In this document: positions 52,385-60,316 of the stretch, piece after piece | Numbering within the stretch: the stretch's first letter is position 1 | Layout: each line of letters begins with the position of its first letter | Assembly: GCF_000494755.1 (NCBI RefSeq) | Contig: NC_022657.1 | Location: 7,842,001 to 7,906,000, forward strand | Direction: 5' to 3' | DNA from: Amorphoplanes friuliensis DSM 7358 | GTDB taxonomy: Bacteria; Actinomycetota; Actinomycetes; Mycobacteriales; Micromonosporaceae | Length of the DNA stretch: 64,000 bases | Position numbers and translations under genes: made by a program | The notes under the pieces: generated by a model | Seen by the model: only the letters and a program-made list of their open reading frames with translations | Database searches by the model: none | Told to the model about the DNA's origin: nothing

Positions 52385-53220
52385 AACAGGACAGTGGCAA
52401 AACTGCCGTTGGGGACGAAGCCGCAGCGCGCGTACACCCGGCGAGCTGCCGTGTTGTAGTCGTTCACATAGAGGCTCACCGTCGGTGCGACCCGGTGCAG
52501 CGCGTCACGGACCACCGCGGCCATCGCGCCCGCCGCCAGACCGCGCCCGCGGAACTCCGGATCGACCCAGACACCCTGCACCTGGGTCGTCCGGCCGGTG
52601 ACGATCGCCAGCTCAGCCTTGAAGACGACCCGGTCGCCGACGAACCGCGCGTACGCACGTTTGGCCCGCACCAGGTCGGCGATCCGGCGCTTGTAACCGC
52701 GGCCGCCGTCGTCCAGCAGCGGGGAGACGCCGACCTCTTCGGTGTACATGGAGACCGCCGCCGGGAAGAGCTGGTCGACCTCGGCCGGCTTGACCAACCG
52801 CACTTCCGGGTCGGGAGCGATCGGCGCCTCGCGGTCGGCGACCAGCAGCGGCTGGTTCGGCCGCACGTCGCGCGCCGGACCCCAGTGCCCGCCGAGCCTG
52901 TCCCACAGGTCGAGGACGGCATCGGCGCGACCGATGATCGACGAGCAGATGCGCGGCTCGGACCCGAGCAGATCCGCATAGGCGGCCACGGCGGCGGGTG
53001 TCGCGCACACGGGCACCAGATGCGCCCCTGACCAGCACAGCGACTCGACGCGACGACCGGGACCGTACCCGTAGATCCGGCCGTCGGACCGCCACCAGTT
53101 CAGCCCATGGGCCGCCACACGCTCGGCGATCTGAGCGCCGGCGTACGGGTCTTGGTCGAGGATCCGCTCGACCGTCGCCCGCTCGGACTCGCCGAGCTGG
53201 CGGATGGGCACCGTCAACAC
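52381..53220 (-). CDS. DUF4081 plus GNAT acetyltransferase-domain protein
   Basis: 279 residues from GTG 53220 (VLTVPIRQLGESERATVERI). The N-terminal DUF4081 domain (DPYAGAQIAERVAAHGLNWW, SIIGRADAVLDLWDRLGGHW) precedes a GNAT domain. The acetyl-CoA motif is VQGVWVDPEFRGRGLAAGAM, and the family ends with SLYVNDYNTAARRVYARCGF. Acceptor specificity is unknown. GTG 53211 and TTG 53217 are alternative starts. This two-domain form is common near ispG and dxr in actinobacteria. Confidence 0.9.
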   Translation of the reverse strand: MLTVPIRQLGESERATVERILDQDPYAGAQIAERVAAHGLNWWRSDGRIYGYGPGRRVESLCWSGAHLVPVCATPAAVAAYADLLGSEPRICSSIIGRADAVLDLWDRLGGHWGPARDVRPNQPLLVADREAPIAPDPEVRLVKPAEVDQLFPAAVSMYTEEVGVSPLLDDGGRGYKRRIADLVRAKRAYARFVGDRVVFKAELAIVTGRTTQVQGVWVDPEFRGRGLAAGAMAAVVRDALHRVAPTVSLYVNDYNTAARRVYARCGFVPNGSFATVLF

Positions 53221-53297
53221 AGCTATCAGATTGCCAGATGGTGGCCCGCCCGCACCCCACCCGCCCCCTCGAAGAAAAGAATCCCTTGCGCTCGACA

Positions 53298-53330
53298 TGT
53301 TGCCGATATATCGTCTAACTATCGACAACA
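53298..53330. promoter_or_regulatory. Dyad operator upstream of padR
   Basis: TGTTGCCGATA (53298-53308) and TATCGACAACA (53320-53330) match as an inverted repeat at 10 of 11 positions across an 11-bp spacer. Overlapping the left arm is the perfect palindrome CGATATATCG (53304-53313). The site ends 14 bp before the padR ATG. It is probably the PadR autoregulatory operator. Confidence 0.65.
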
Positions 53331-53344
53331 GATCGGAGAAGGTC

Positions 53345-53938
53345 ATGCGTTACGGACACATGCCTCACATGCACGAGGGTCGCCGCCGCGGGTTCGGATT
53401 CCCGCCCGGCTTCCCCTTCGGACAGGGCACCCCCGGCGGTTTCGGCGGCGGCTTCGGCCCCGGCGGCCCGGGCGGTCACGGCCACCGCCGCGGAGGTCGC
53501 GGCAGCCGCCCCAACGTCCGCCCCGCCCTGCTGGCGCTGCTCCTCGAGCGGCCCATGCACGGCTACGAAATGATCCAGGAGCTGGAAAGCCGCACCGGCG
53601 GCATCTGGCGCCCGAGCCCCGGATCGGTCTACCCGACCCTGCAGCTCCTCGAGGACGAAGGCCTCATCGTCGCCGAGGCCACCGGCGGCCGGAAGCGTTT
53701 CACGCTCACCGACGCCGGCCGCGAGGAAGCAGCCGCTGCGTCGGAAAACCCGCCGTGGGCGCAGTTCAGCAACGACACCATGTCCCAGGTCCAGGACTTC
53801 CGCGACGCGGCGGTCGGCATCATGGACGCCCTGCGCCAGGTCGGCTTCAACGGCACCCCGGAGCAGCGCCAGAAGGCCCTCGAGGTCCTCAACGAAACCA
53901 AGCGCAAGCTCTACGCCATCCTCGCCGACGGCGAGTAG
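53345..53938 (+). CDS. PadR-family transcriptional regulator
   Basis: 197 residues. A His/Gly/Phe/Pro-rich N-terminal extension of about 55 residues (containing GGFGGGFGPGGPGGHGHRRG) precedes the PadR winged helix. The domain includes LLALLLERPMHGYEMIQELE, GSVYPTLQLLEDEGLIVAEA and a C-terminal dimerisation helix. The ATG at 53345 follows a GGAGAAGG ribosome site. His and aromatic residues in the extension could bind metal or act as a linker; this is speculation. The divergent GNAT gene starts about 120 bp away. Confidence 0.9.
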   Translation: MRYGHMPHMHEGRRRGFGFPPGFPFGQGTPGGFGGGFGPGGPGGHGHRRGGRGSRPNVRPALLALLLERPMHGYEMIQELESRTGGIWRPSPGSVYPTLQLLEDEGLIVAEATGGRKRFTLTDAGREEAAAASENPPWAQFSNDTMSQVQDFRDAAVGIMDALRQVGFNGTPEQRQKALEVLNETKRKLYAILADGE

Positions 53939-54440
53939 GCCCGACCCAGCATCCGCCCAGCCATGGCGGTCATCAGGCTCCTCTTCCAGTACGGCGCGAG
54001 GTCACTACAACCGCAACACCGTCGCCCACCCGCACACCAGAACCGGGAAGCCGACACCCCACCCCCGCCCCGGCCCCAACCGGCACCACGCCGCAAAGGC
54101 CGGGGCGGGCGCCGTGGATCCTGCCCATGGTTGTTTGATCGGCGGCCGAGCGATCACGGGGTCAACCCCAACGCCACCGAACCTGCCTCACGCAGCCACG
54201 GCCTGAGCCCAGCCACCAATCGCGAGTCTGACCGGCTGCGTCTCCGTGCTTAGCTACAGCGCCCACTGCCGCGAGCGCACTTGTCACCCAGCGCCAGGCG
54301 GCACCGCAGCGGCCCAGCGGGTAGCCGCTTGGTGCCACACCGTCGAGGCTGTGCTGTGGCGGCTCGTCGCTGTTCGGCGAGCGAACCGCACTGCGAAACG
54401 GCCACACATCAGCCCAACGCAGCCACAATCCCGAACCACA
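53939..54440. other. Intergenic region, no gene recognised
   Basis: About 500 bp after padR. The sequence is CCGCC- and CCAAC-rich. A minus-strand open frame over 53911-54096 has no recognisable domain and overlaps padR. Sequence near 54400-54440 resembles the spacer part of the hairpin repeat that follows. Confidence 0.4.
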
Positions 54441-54832
54441 GGCCCAACTTCGTTGAAGTTGGGCCCTCACCAGCCGCCGCGCAGCGAGCCTCGCGCAGCC
54501 GCCACCCCCAGCTCTGAAGCACAGCCATGCAATCAGGCCGGCCCCGCTGCAACCGGACACGACAGGCCCACTTCGTTGAAGTTGGGCCTTCACCAGCCAC
54601 CCGCAGCGATCCCCGCGAAGCCGCCACCCCAGCCCTGAAGCGCTGCGATGCAATCAGCCCAGCCCCGCTGCAACCCGACGCGACTGGCCCAACTTCGTTG
54701 AAGTTGGGCCTTCATCACCACCGCACACAGCGATCGCGCGAAGCTGCCAACCCAGCCCCAAAGCGAGCCATGCAATCAGCCCAGCCCCGCCACAACCCGA
54801 CACCACTGGCCCAACTTCGTTGAAGTTGGGCC
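54441..54832. repeat. Four hairpin-bearing repeats with a period of about 122 bp
   Basis: Hairpins at 54441-54465, 54565-54588, 54686-54710 and 54808-54832 each have an 11-nt arm GGCCCAACTTC, the loop GTT, and the complementary arm; the second lacks one A. The 97-99 bp between them are also homologous (for example GCAATCAGCCCAGCCCCGC). So this is tandem duplication of a unit of about 122 bp. No protein is evident on either strand. The rest of the gap to ispG (54833-55127) is diverged sequence without a gene. Confidence 0.88.
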
Positions 54833-55127
54833 TTCACCAGCGACCGCGCAGCGAGCCTCGACGGCAGTCGCACAAAGCCTGAGACCGTGGTGGCCCGGCA
54901 GCCGGGTCGCCCAACGCAGCCACAACGTGCCCCCACTCACAGCGCGCCACGCGGCCTGAGACGGAACCACAAATGCTGCGGCGCTTCAGGTTGGCAACCC
55001 ACCGGGCGCGGCCAGGCAGGTCAGCCCGGCGGCTTCTCCCCGGCCGGGACCGGTGACTGGCTGACCGGCGACGGCGGCGGTTGTCGTTGTTGCGGTTGAG
55101 GACAACCGACGCCGTACCGGGAAAGGA

Positions 55128-56300
55128 TCAGTGGACGGTGACGGTCGGGCCAGGGAGGAGTTCGCGGAGTTCTTCGGGGAGTTCGGCGCCCATGGAGTCG
55201 GCGAGGCGGAGGGCTTCTTCGACCAGGGTTTCGACGATGATCGACTCGGGGACGGTCTTGATGACCTGGCCCTTGACGAAGATCTGGCCTTTGCCGTTGC
55301 CGGAGGCGACGCCGAGGTCGGCTTCGCGGGCCTCGCCCGGGCCGTTCACGACGCAGCCCATGACGGCGACGCGGAGCGGGACCGGGAAGCCTTCGAGGGC
55401 GGCGGTGACCTGCTCGGCGAGGGTGTAGACGTCGACCTGGGCGCGGCCGCAGGACGGGCACGACACGATTTCGAGGCCGCGTTCGCGGAGGCCGAGGGAT
55501 TCGAGGATGCCCTGGCCGACCTTGATCTCTTCGACCGGCGGGGCGGAGAGGGAGACGCGGATGGTGTCGCCGATGCCTTCGGCGAGGAGGGCGCCGAACG
55601 CGACCGCGCTCTTGATCGTGCCCTGGAATGCGGGGCCGGCTTCGGTGACGCCGAGGTGGAGCGGGTAGTCGCACTGTTCGGCGAGCTGGCGGTACGCGCG
55701 GATCATCACGACCGGGTCGTTGTGCTTGACCGAGATCTTGATGTCGCGGAAGCCGTGCTCCTCGAACAGCGAGCATTCCCAGAGGGCCGACTCGACGAGG
55801 GCTTCGGCTGTGGCCTTGCCGTATTTTGCCAGCAGGCGCTTGTCGAGGGAGCCGGCGTTGACGCCGATGCGGATCGGCACGTTGGCCGCGGACGCAGCCG
55901 CCGCGATCTCTTTGACCTTGTCGTCGAACTGGCGGATGTTGCCGGGGTTGACCCGGACGGCCGCGCAGCCGGCGTCGATGGCCGCGAAGACGTACTTCGG
56001 CTGGAAGTGGATGTCCGCGATGACGGGGATCTGGGACTTCCGGGCGATCGCGGGGAGCGCTTCGACGTCGTCCTGGGACGGGACCGCGACGCGGACGATC
56101 TGGCAGCCGGAGGCGGTGAGCTCGGCGATCTGCTGGAGGGTCGCGTTGACGTCGGAGGTCAGGGTCGTGGTCATCGACTGCACGCTGACGGGCGCGCCGC
56201 CGCCGACCGGCACGTTGCCGACCATGATCTGGCGGCTCAGCCGGCGGGTGGCCAGCGGAGGGGGCGGGACAGCCGGCATTCCGAGGCTGATGGCGGTCAT
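55128..56300 (-). CDS. ispG: 4-hydroxy-3-methylbut-2-en-1-yl diphosphate synthase
   Basis: IspG (GcpE), 390 residues, converts MEcPP to HMBPP in the MEP isoprenoid pathway. The N-terminal TIM-barrel region contains SVQSMTTTLTSDV and ADIHFQPKYVFAAIDAG. The C-terminal domain binds a [4Fe-4S] cluster through Cys281 and Cys284 (SCPSCGR) and Cys316 (MGCVVNGPGEA). The gene lies 10 bp after the site-2 protease and follows dxr, the usual actinobacterial order. The opposite strand has a long open frame here that is only a GC-rich shadow. Confidence 0.97.
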   Translation of the reverse strand: MTAISLGMPAVPPPPLATRRLSRQIMVGNVPVGGGAPVSVQSMTTTLTSDVNATLQQIAELTASGCQIVRVAVPSQDDVEALPAIARKSQIPVIADIHFQPKYVFAAIDAGCAAVRVNPGNIRQFDDKVKEIAAAASAANVPIRIGVNAGSLDKRLLAKYGKATAEALVESALWECSLFEEHGFRDIKISVKHNDPVVMIRAYRQLAEQCDYPLHLGVTEAGPAFQGTIKSAVAFGALLAEGIGDTIRVSLSAPPVEEIKVGQGILESLGLRERGLEIVSCPSCGRAQVDVYTLAEQVTAALEGFPVPLRVAVMGCVVNGPGEAREADLGVASGNGKGQIFVKGQVIKTVPESIIVETLVEEALRLADSMGAELPEELRELLPGPTVTVH

Positions 56301-56310
56301 GTGCGCACTC

Positions 56311-57570
56311 TCACTTCGAGAAGATCGTGATCGGGTTGATCACATCGGCTGTGGCGGTCAGCAGGGTGAACGCGCCACCGATGAGGATGACTACGTAGGT
56401 CAACGGCATCAGCTTGAAATAGTCCACGCGGCCCGGGTCGGGGCGGTGCAGCTTGGCGTAGAGCCAGGAGCGCACGCGTTCGTACCAGGCGATGGCGATG
56501 TGGCCGCCGTCGAGGGGCAGCAGCGGGAGCAGGTTGAAGATGCCGATGAAGACGTTCAGGGAGATGAAGATCAGCAGGAAGATCTCGGGGACGCCGCGTT
56601 CGATGGCCTCGCCGCCGAGGCGGCTGGCGCCGATGACGCTGATCGGAGTGTTCGGGTCGCGTTCGTCGCCGGTGATGGAGTTCCAGAGGGCGGGGATCTT
56701 CTCCGGGATGCGCTTCATCGCCACGAACGAGCCCTCGACCAGGCTCCAGTCGTACCGCAGGCTGGCGCCGATGCCGTCGATCGGGCCGTAGGTGACCGTG
56801 CTCGGCATGTTGATGTTCTGCCCGATGCCCACGACCGAGACCTTGGTGACGGGCCCGTCCGGGTTGTCCAGCGGCGGGCGCTGCGCCTCGATCAGGTTGA
56901 CGGTGGCGGTGCCGGCCTGGCCGTCGCGGAGATATTCGAACGTGGTCGGGCCGGCCTTGGCCGTCCGGATGACGTCGGTGAGCTGGCCGTAGCTGCGGAT
57001 CGGGGTGTCGCCGACCTTGGTGATCACGTCACCGGTCTTGAGACCCGCGGCCGCCGAGGGCGCCGCCACGTCGGTGCCGGTGCCGGCCTTGCACTCCTGC
57101 TGGGGAGACAGCACGACCTGAACGCAGTCGGCGACGCTGATCTGGGCCGGCAGGGCGACCTGCTGCTGGATGGTCTGCGGCACGTCGGGGTTGGGCAGGC
57201 CGACGAAGACCGCAGCGCACCAGGCGGCGACAACCGCGAGGGCGAAGTGGGTGAGCGAACCGGCCGACATGACGATCGTGCGCTTCCACACCGGGTAGCG
57301 CCACATCGCCCGCGGCTGGTCCTCCTCGAGGACGTCGTCGTCCTGCGGCGTCATGCCGACGATCTTGCAGAAGCCGCCGAGCGGGATGGCCTTGAGGCCG
57401 TACTCCGTCTCGCCGCGGTGGAACGAGAAGATCGTCGGGCCGAAGCCGACGAAGTACTGGGTCACCTTCATGCCGAACCGCTTGGCCGTGATCATGTGGC
57501 CCAGCTCGTGGAGGCTGACCGAGATCAAAATTGCCAGCGCGAAGGCCGCCGTCCCCAACCAGTACAGCAT
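56311..57570 (-). CDS. Site-2 protease / RIP metalloprotease (RseP/Rip1-like)
   Basis: 419 residues, M50 family intramembrane protease. The active-site motif HELGH lies at residues 21-25 in the first helix and LDGGH near the C-terminus. The PDZ domain in between (SAAAGLKTGDVITKVGDTPI) should gate substrates. Such proteases release membrane-bound anti-sigma factors; the mycobacterial Rip1 is the close analogue. The ATG at 57570 overlaps the dxr stop by one base (TGATG). The local substrate is unknown. Confidence 0.94.
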   Translation of the reverse strand: MLYWLGTAAFALAILISVSLHELGHMITAKRFGMKVTQYFVGFGPTIFSFHRGETEYGLKAIPLGGFCKIVGMTPQDDDVLEEDQPRAMWRYPVWKRTIVMSAGSLTHFALAVVAAWCAAVFVGLPNPDVPQTIQQQVALPAQISVADCVQVVLSPQQECKAGTGTDVAAPSAAAGLKTGDVITKVGDTPIRSYGQLTDVIRTAKAGPTTFEYLRDGQAGTATVNLIEAQRPPLDNPDGPVTKVSVVGIGQNINMPSTVTYGPIDGIGASLRYDWSLVEGSFVAMKRIPEKIPALWNSITGDERDPNTPISVIGASRLGGEAIERGVPEIFLLIFISLNVFIGIFNLLPLLPLDGGHIAIAWYERVRSWLYAKLHRPDPGRVDYFKLMPLTYVVILIGGAFTLLTATADVINPITIFSK

Positions 57571-58772
57571 CAGGCTCCTTCAGCCGCTGTCGCGATCATC
57601 CGCTGCGCCTGGGCGCGCGCCCAGTCCTCCGCGGTAAGCACCTCGTCGACGGTACCCGGTTCGTCGAAATCGGGGGCCGCCGCGAGCACCGCCTCGAGGG
57701 TGTCGACGATGCCCAGAAAAGGTAGCCGACCGGACACGAACGCGGCCACACACTCCTCGTTCGCGGCGTTGAAGATTGCCGGCCGGCAGTGTCCTGCCTC
57801 ACCCGCCGCCTTGGCCAGCCGGACGGCGGGGAACGCCTCGTGGTCGAGCGGCCGTAGTTCCCAGTTGTGCGCAAGCGTCCAGTCGACCGCGGCGGCAGCG
57901 TCCGGCACCCGGTCGGGCCAGGCGAGCGCCAGGGCGATCGGCAGCCGCATGTCGGGCGGGCTGGCCTGCGCCAACGTCGATCCGTCGGCGAATTCGACCA
58001 GCGAGTGCAGCACCGATTGCGGGTGGACCATGACCTCGATGGTGTCGTAGGGCACGTCGAACAACTCGTGCGCCTCGATGACCTCGAGCCCCTTGTTCAC
58101 CATCGTGGCGGAGTTGATCGTGACGACCGGGCCCATGTCCCACGTCGGGTGCTTCAACGCCTCTTCCGGAGTGACGTCAGAAAGCTCACTACGCCGCCTG
58201 TCGCGGAAGGCTCCCCCACTGGCGGTCAGGATGAGCCGGCGTACCTCGGCGGCGGATCCGCCGCGCAGGCACTGGGCGAGAGCGGAGTGCTCCGAGTCGA
58301 CGGGCACGATCTGCCCCGGCCGCGTCACCGCGGCCTTGACCAGCGGGCCGCCGGCCACGAGCGACTCCTTGTTGGCGAGCGCGAGGGTACGCCCGGAGCG
58401 CAGCGCCGCCAGCGTGGGCGCGAGCCCCAGACTGCCCACCACACCGTTGAGCACCACGTCGCAGGGCCACTGGGCGAGCTCGGTCATCGCCTCCGGCCCG
58501 GCGACGATCTTCGGCAGTTTGAAGTCACCGGTGGCCCAGCCCTTTTTCTGCGCCTCGGCGTAAAAGGCGAGCTGCAGGTCCTGGACGACGCTGGACCGGG
58601 CGACCCCGACCACGTCGACGGCGAGTTCGAGGGCCTGAGCCGCGAGCAGTTCGACGTTCCCGCCGCCGGCGCCGAGCGCGACGACCCGGAACTTGTCGGG
58701 GTTACGGCGGACGATGTCGATGGCCTGGGTGCCGATGGAACCGGTCGACCCGAGCAGCACTAGCTCACGCAT
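57570..58772 (-). CDS. dxr: 1-deoxy-D-xylulose 5-phosphate reductoisomerase
   Basis: Dxr (400 residues) makes MEP from DXP, the committed step of the MEP pathway. The NADPH motif LLGSTGSIGTQAIDIVRRNP starts at once. The active site follows: NKESLVAGG, PVDSEHSALAQCL, LTASGGAFRD and HPTWDMGPVVTINSATMVNK. The ATG at 58772 is preferred; 31 extra codons upstream do not belong to the family. It is coupled to the site-2 protease gene. Confidence 0.97.
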   Translation of the reverse strand: MRELVLLGSTGSIGTQAIDIVRRNPDKFRVVALGAGGGNVELLAAQALELAVDVVGVARSSVVQDLQLAFYAEAQKKGWATGDFKLPKIVAGPEAMTELAQWPCDVVLNGVVGSLGLAPTLAALRSGRTLALANKESLVAGGPLVKAAVTRPGQIVPVDSEHSALAQCLRGGSAAEVRRLILTASGGAFRDRRRSELSDVTPEEALKHPTWDMGPVVTINSATMVNKGLEVIEAHELFDVPYDTIEVMVHPQSVLHSLVEFADGSTLAQASPPDMRLPIALALAWPDRVPDAAAAVDWTLAHNWELRPLDHEAFPAVRLAKAAGEAGHCRPAIFNAANEECVAAFVSGRLPFLGIVDTLEAVLAAAPDFDEPGTVDEVLTAEDWARAQAQRMIATAAEGA

Positions 58773-58794
58773 GCAGTCATCTTCCTCTGCCGGG

Positions 58795-59334
58795 TCACGG
58801 CGTCGGCGGGCGTACCCCGGCCGGACTCTCCGGTGCCGCGTGCGATGCGACCGCTCCCCTGTCACGGAGGAGCGTCCGGAGCTGGACGAACTCCTCCTCG
58901 GTCAGGCCGCCGGTCGGCACGCAGATGAACTGCCGCTTGCTGATCCGCAGGACGATCTGCCCCGGCAGCACGGTGAAGTCGGTGACCGCCGCCCAGCTCA
59001 TGCCCGTCTGCGCCACGTCGGTGCTCACACCCAGACCGTCGGGGGCGAAGCGGAACCGCGTCGGCCGTGCTGACATGTCGACGCTGGCCCGGACCGACCG
59101 CCAGACGACCAGCTCGCTCAGCCCGGCACCGAGGAACAGACCGAGCAGCCCGTAGAAGACGAGGTAGAACAGGTTCCCGTTCGTGATGATCATGGTGTAG
59201 ACGCCGCACAACACGACAAAGGCGCCGAGCACACGGACGATCAGCAGGCGCGTCCGCAGGATGTGCCTGATGGCAGCGGTCAGAAGGCGCTTGTCGGGTT
59301 GCGCCTGGAAGGTCAGCGTCAAATCGGCTCCCAT
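58795..59334 (-). CDS. YcxB-like membrane protein
   Basis: 179 residues from ATG 59334 (MGADLTLTFQAQPDKRLLTA). Two hydrophobic helices (LLIVRVLGAFVVLCGVYTMI and LFYLVFYGLLGLFLGAGLSE) precede a beta-rich PH-like domain (FRFAPDGLGVSTDVAQTGMS, FICVPTGGLTEEEFVQLRTL), as in YcxB-like proteins. No function is established. It lies 22 bp upstream of dxr on the same strand and could be co-transcribed. Confidence 0.75.
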   Translation of the reverse strand: MGADLTLTFQAQPDKRLLTAAIRHILRTRLLIVRVLGAFVVLCGVYTMIITNGNLFYLVFYGLLGLFLGAGLSELVVWRSVRASVDMSARPTRFRFAPDGLGVSTDVAQTGMSWAAVTDFTVLPGQIVLRISKRQFICVPTGGLTEEEFVQLRTLLRDRGAVASHAAPESPAGVRPPTP

Positions 59335-59377
59335 GATCGTGCGAGATCGTAGCGGTCCGCTGGGTATAGGTGGGGGC

Positions 59378-60316
59378 ATGGGAACCCGGGTGGCGGCCGT
59401 ACGCCGAAAACTGGCCGCGCCGTTCAAGCCGTTACGCGGGCGCGACCTGGCGTTGCACGCCGCGGCGGTGACCTTCTACGCCGGGATCGCCGTGGTGCCG
59501 GTGGCGTTGCTCGCCATCTGGATCACCGGTCTGATCGCGGGCCCGGACCGGGTCCGGCGGCTCACCGGGCAGACCATCGCCACCCTGCCGGACGCCATCG
59601 GCGCCCCCCAGGCACTGTCCGCGCTCATCGATGCCGGGCTCCACCTGACCCCGATGCTCGCTCTCGCCAGCCTGCTTCCCGCCACCCTGTACGGGGAGGG
59701 TCTGCGCCGCGCGTTCGTGTCGTTACGGGACCCGGGCGAGTCGATGGTCGGCTGGCGCGGCCGCATCCTCTGGCTCCCGCTGCTCGCCGCCGCCCCCGCA
59801 CTGCTGCTGGCGCTGTTCCTGGCCCTGCCGGTCACGAGCAGCCTCTGGACGCGCGGCGGCTGGTACGCGTTCGCCGGTGTGGTCCTGTCGTTCCTCGCCG
59901 CCTGGCTGGTCCTGACACCCGTGGTCATCTGGGTCTACCGCGGCGTCGCCCCGGGCCGCCCCGAGTGGCTCGCGACGGTGCTGGTCGGCTCGTTCACCGC
60001 CGCGAACCTCTCGGGCTTCCTGCACGGCTTTGTGCTCTTCTGCTCGCTGCCGCTGGACCTGGGCGTACCGTTCGGCGGTTTCACCGAGATCGGGGGTGTG
60101 GTCGCGGTCGGGCTCTGGCTCTACCTCTTCCACGTCATCCTGCTGGTCGGTTTTGCCGCGACGCAGAGTGCCAGCACCTACCAGCGGGCTAGACGGCTGC
60201 GGTCTCTCGAGGACGATCCGCAGGTGCCGGCTCCGTCTCGTGAATCCCGTAGCGAGCGTAGAAACGACCCAGCGGACCCGGTGCCCACCAGTTCCAGCGG
60301 CCCAGCAGCCGCATAG
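59378..60316 (+). CDS. YihY/BrkB-family membrane protein
   Basis: 312 residues with about six helices. The start GRDLALHAAAVTFYAGIAVVP resembles the YihY/BrkB signature, and FGGFTEIGGVVAVGLWLYLF is near the end. The family has no agreed function. The last 40-odd residues (SREPRSERRNDPADP-like tail) are hydrophilic and encoded opposite the 3' end of the convergent MMPL gene. That 128-bp overlap suggests the tail is a recent extension. The ATG at 59378 has a GTGGGGGC region upstream. Confidence 0.8.
   Translation: MGTRVAAVRRKLAAPFKPLRGRDLALHAAAVTFYAGIAVVPVALLAIWITGLIAGPDRVRRLTGQTIATLPDAIGAPQALSALIDAGLHLTPMLALASLLPATLYGEGLRRAFVSLRDPGESMVGWRGRILWLPLLAAAPALLLALFLALPVTSSLWTRGGWYAFAGVVLSFLAAWLVLTPVVIWVYRGVAPGRPEWLATVLVGSFTAANLSGFLHGFVLFCSLPLDLGVPFGGFTEIGGVVAVGLWLYLFHVILLVGFAATQSASTYQRARRLRSLEDDPQVPAPSRESRSERRNDPADPVPTSSSGPAAA

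Noticed and set aside
53911..54096. Minus-strand fragment ending TAMAGRMLGRAYSPSARMA, possibly a gene remnant
   Set aside because: It overlaps the end of padR and I could not tie it to any family.
54441..54832. Possible CRISPR array (regular spacing of about 122 bp, identical 25-nt palindromes)
   Set aside because: The sequences between the hairpins are homologous to each other, spacing is too large, and no cas genes are present.
55131..56330. A 399-codon plus-strand frame opposite ispG
   Set aside because: It mirrors the ispG codons and has a repetitive Asp/Gly/Phe composition; no family is recognised.
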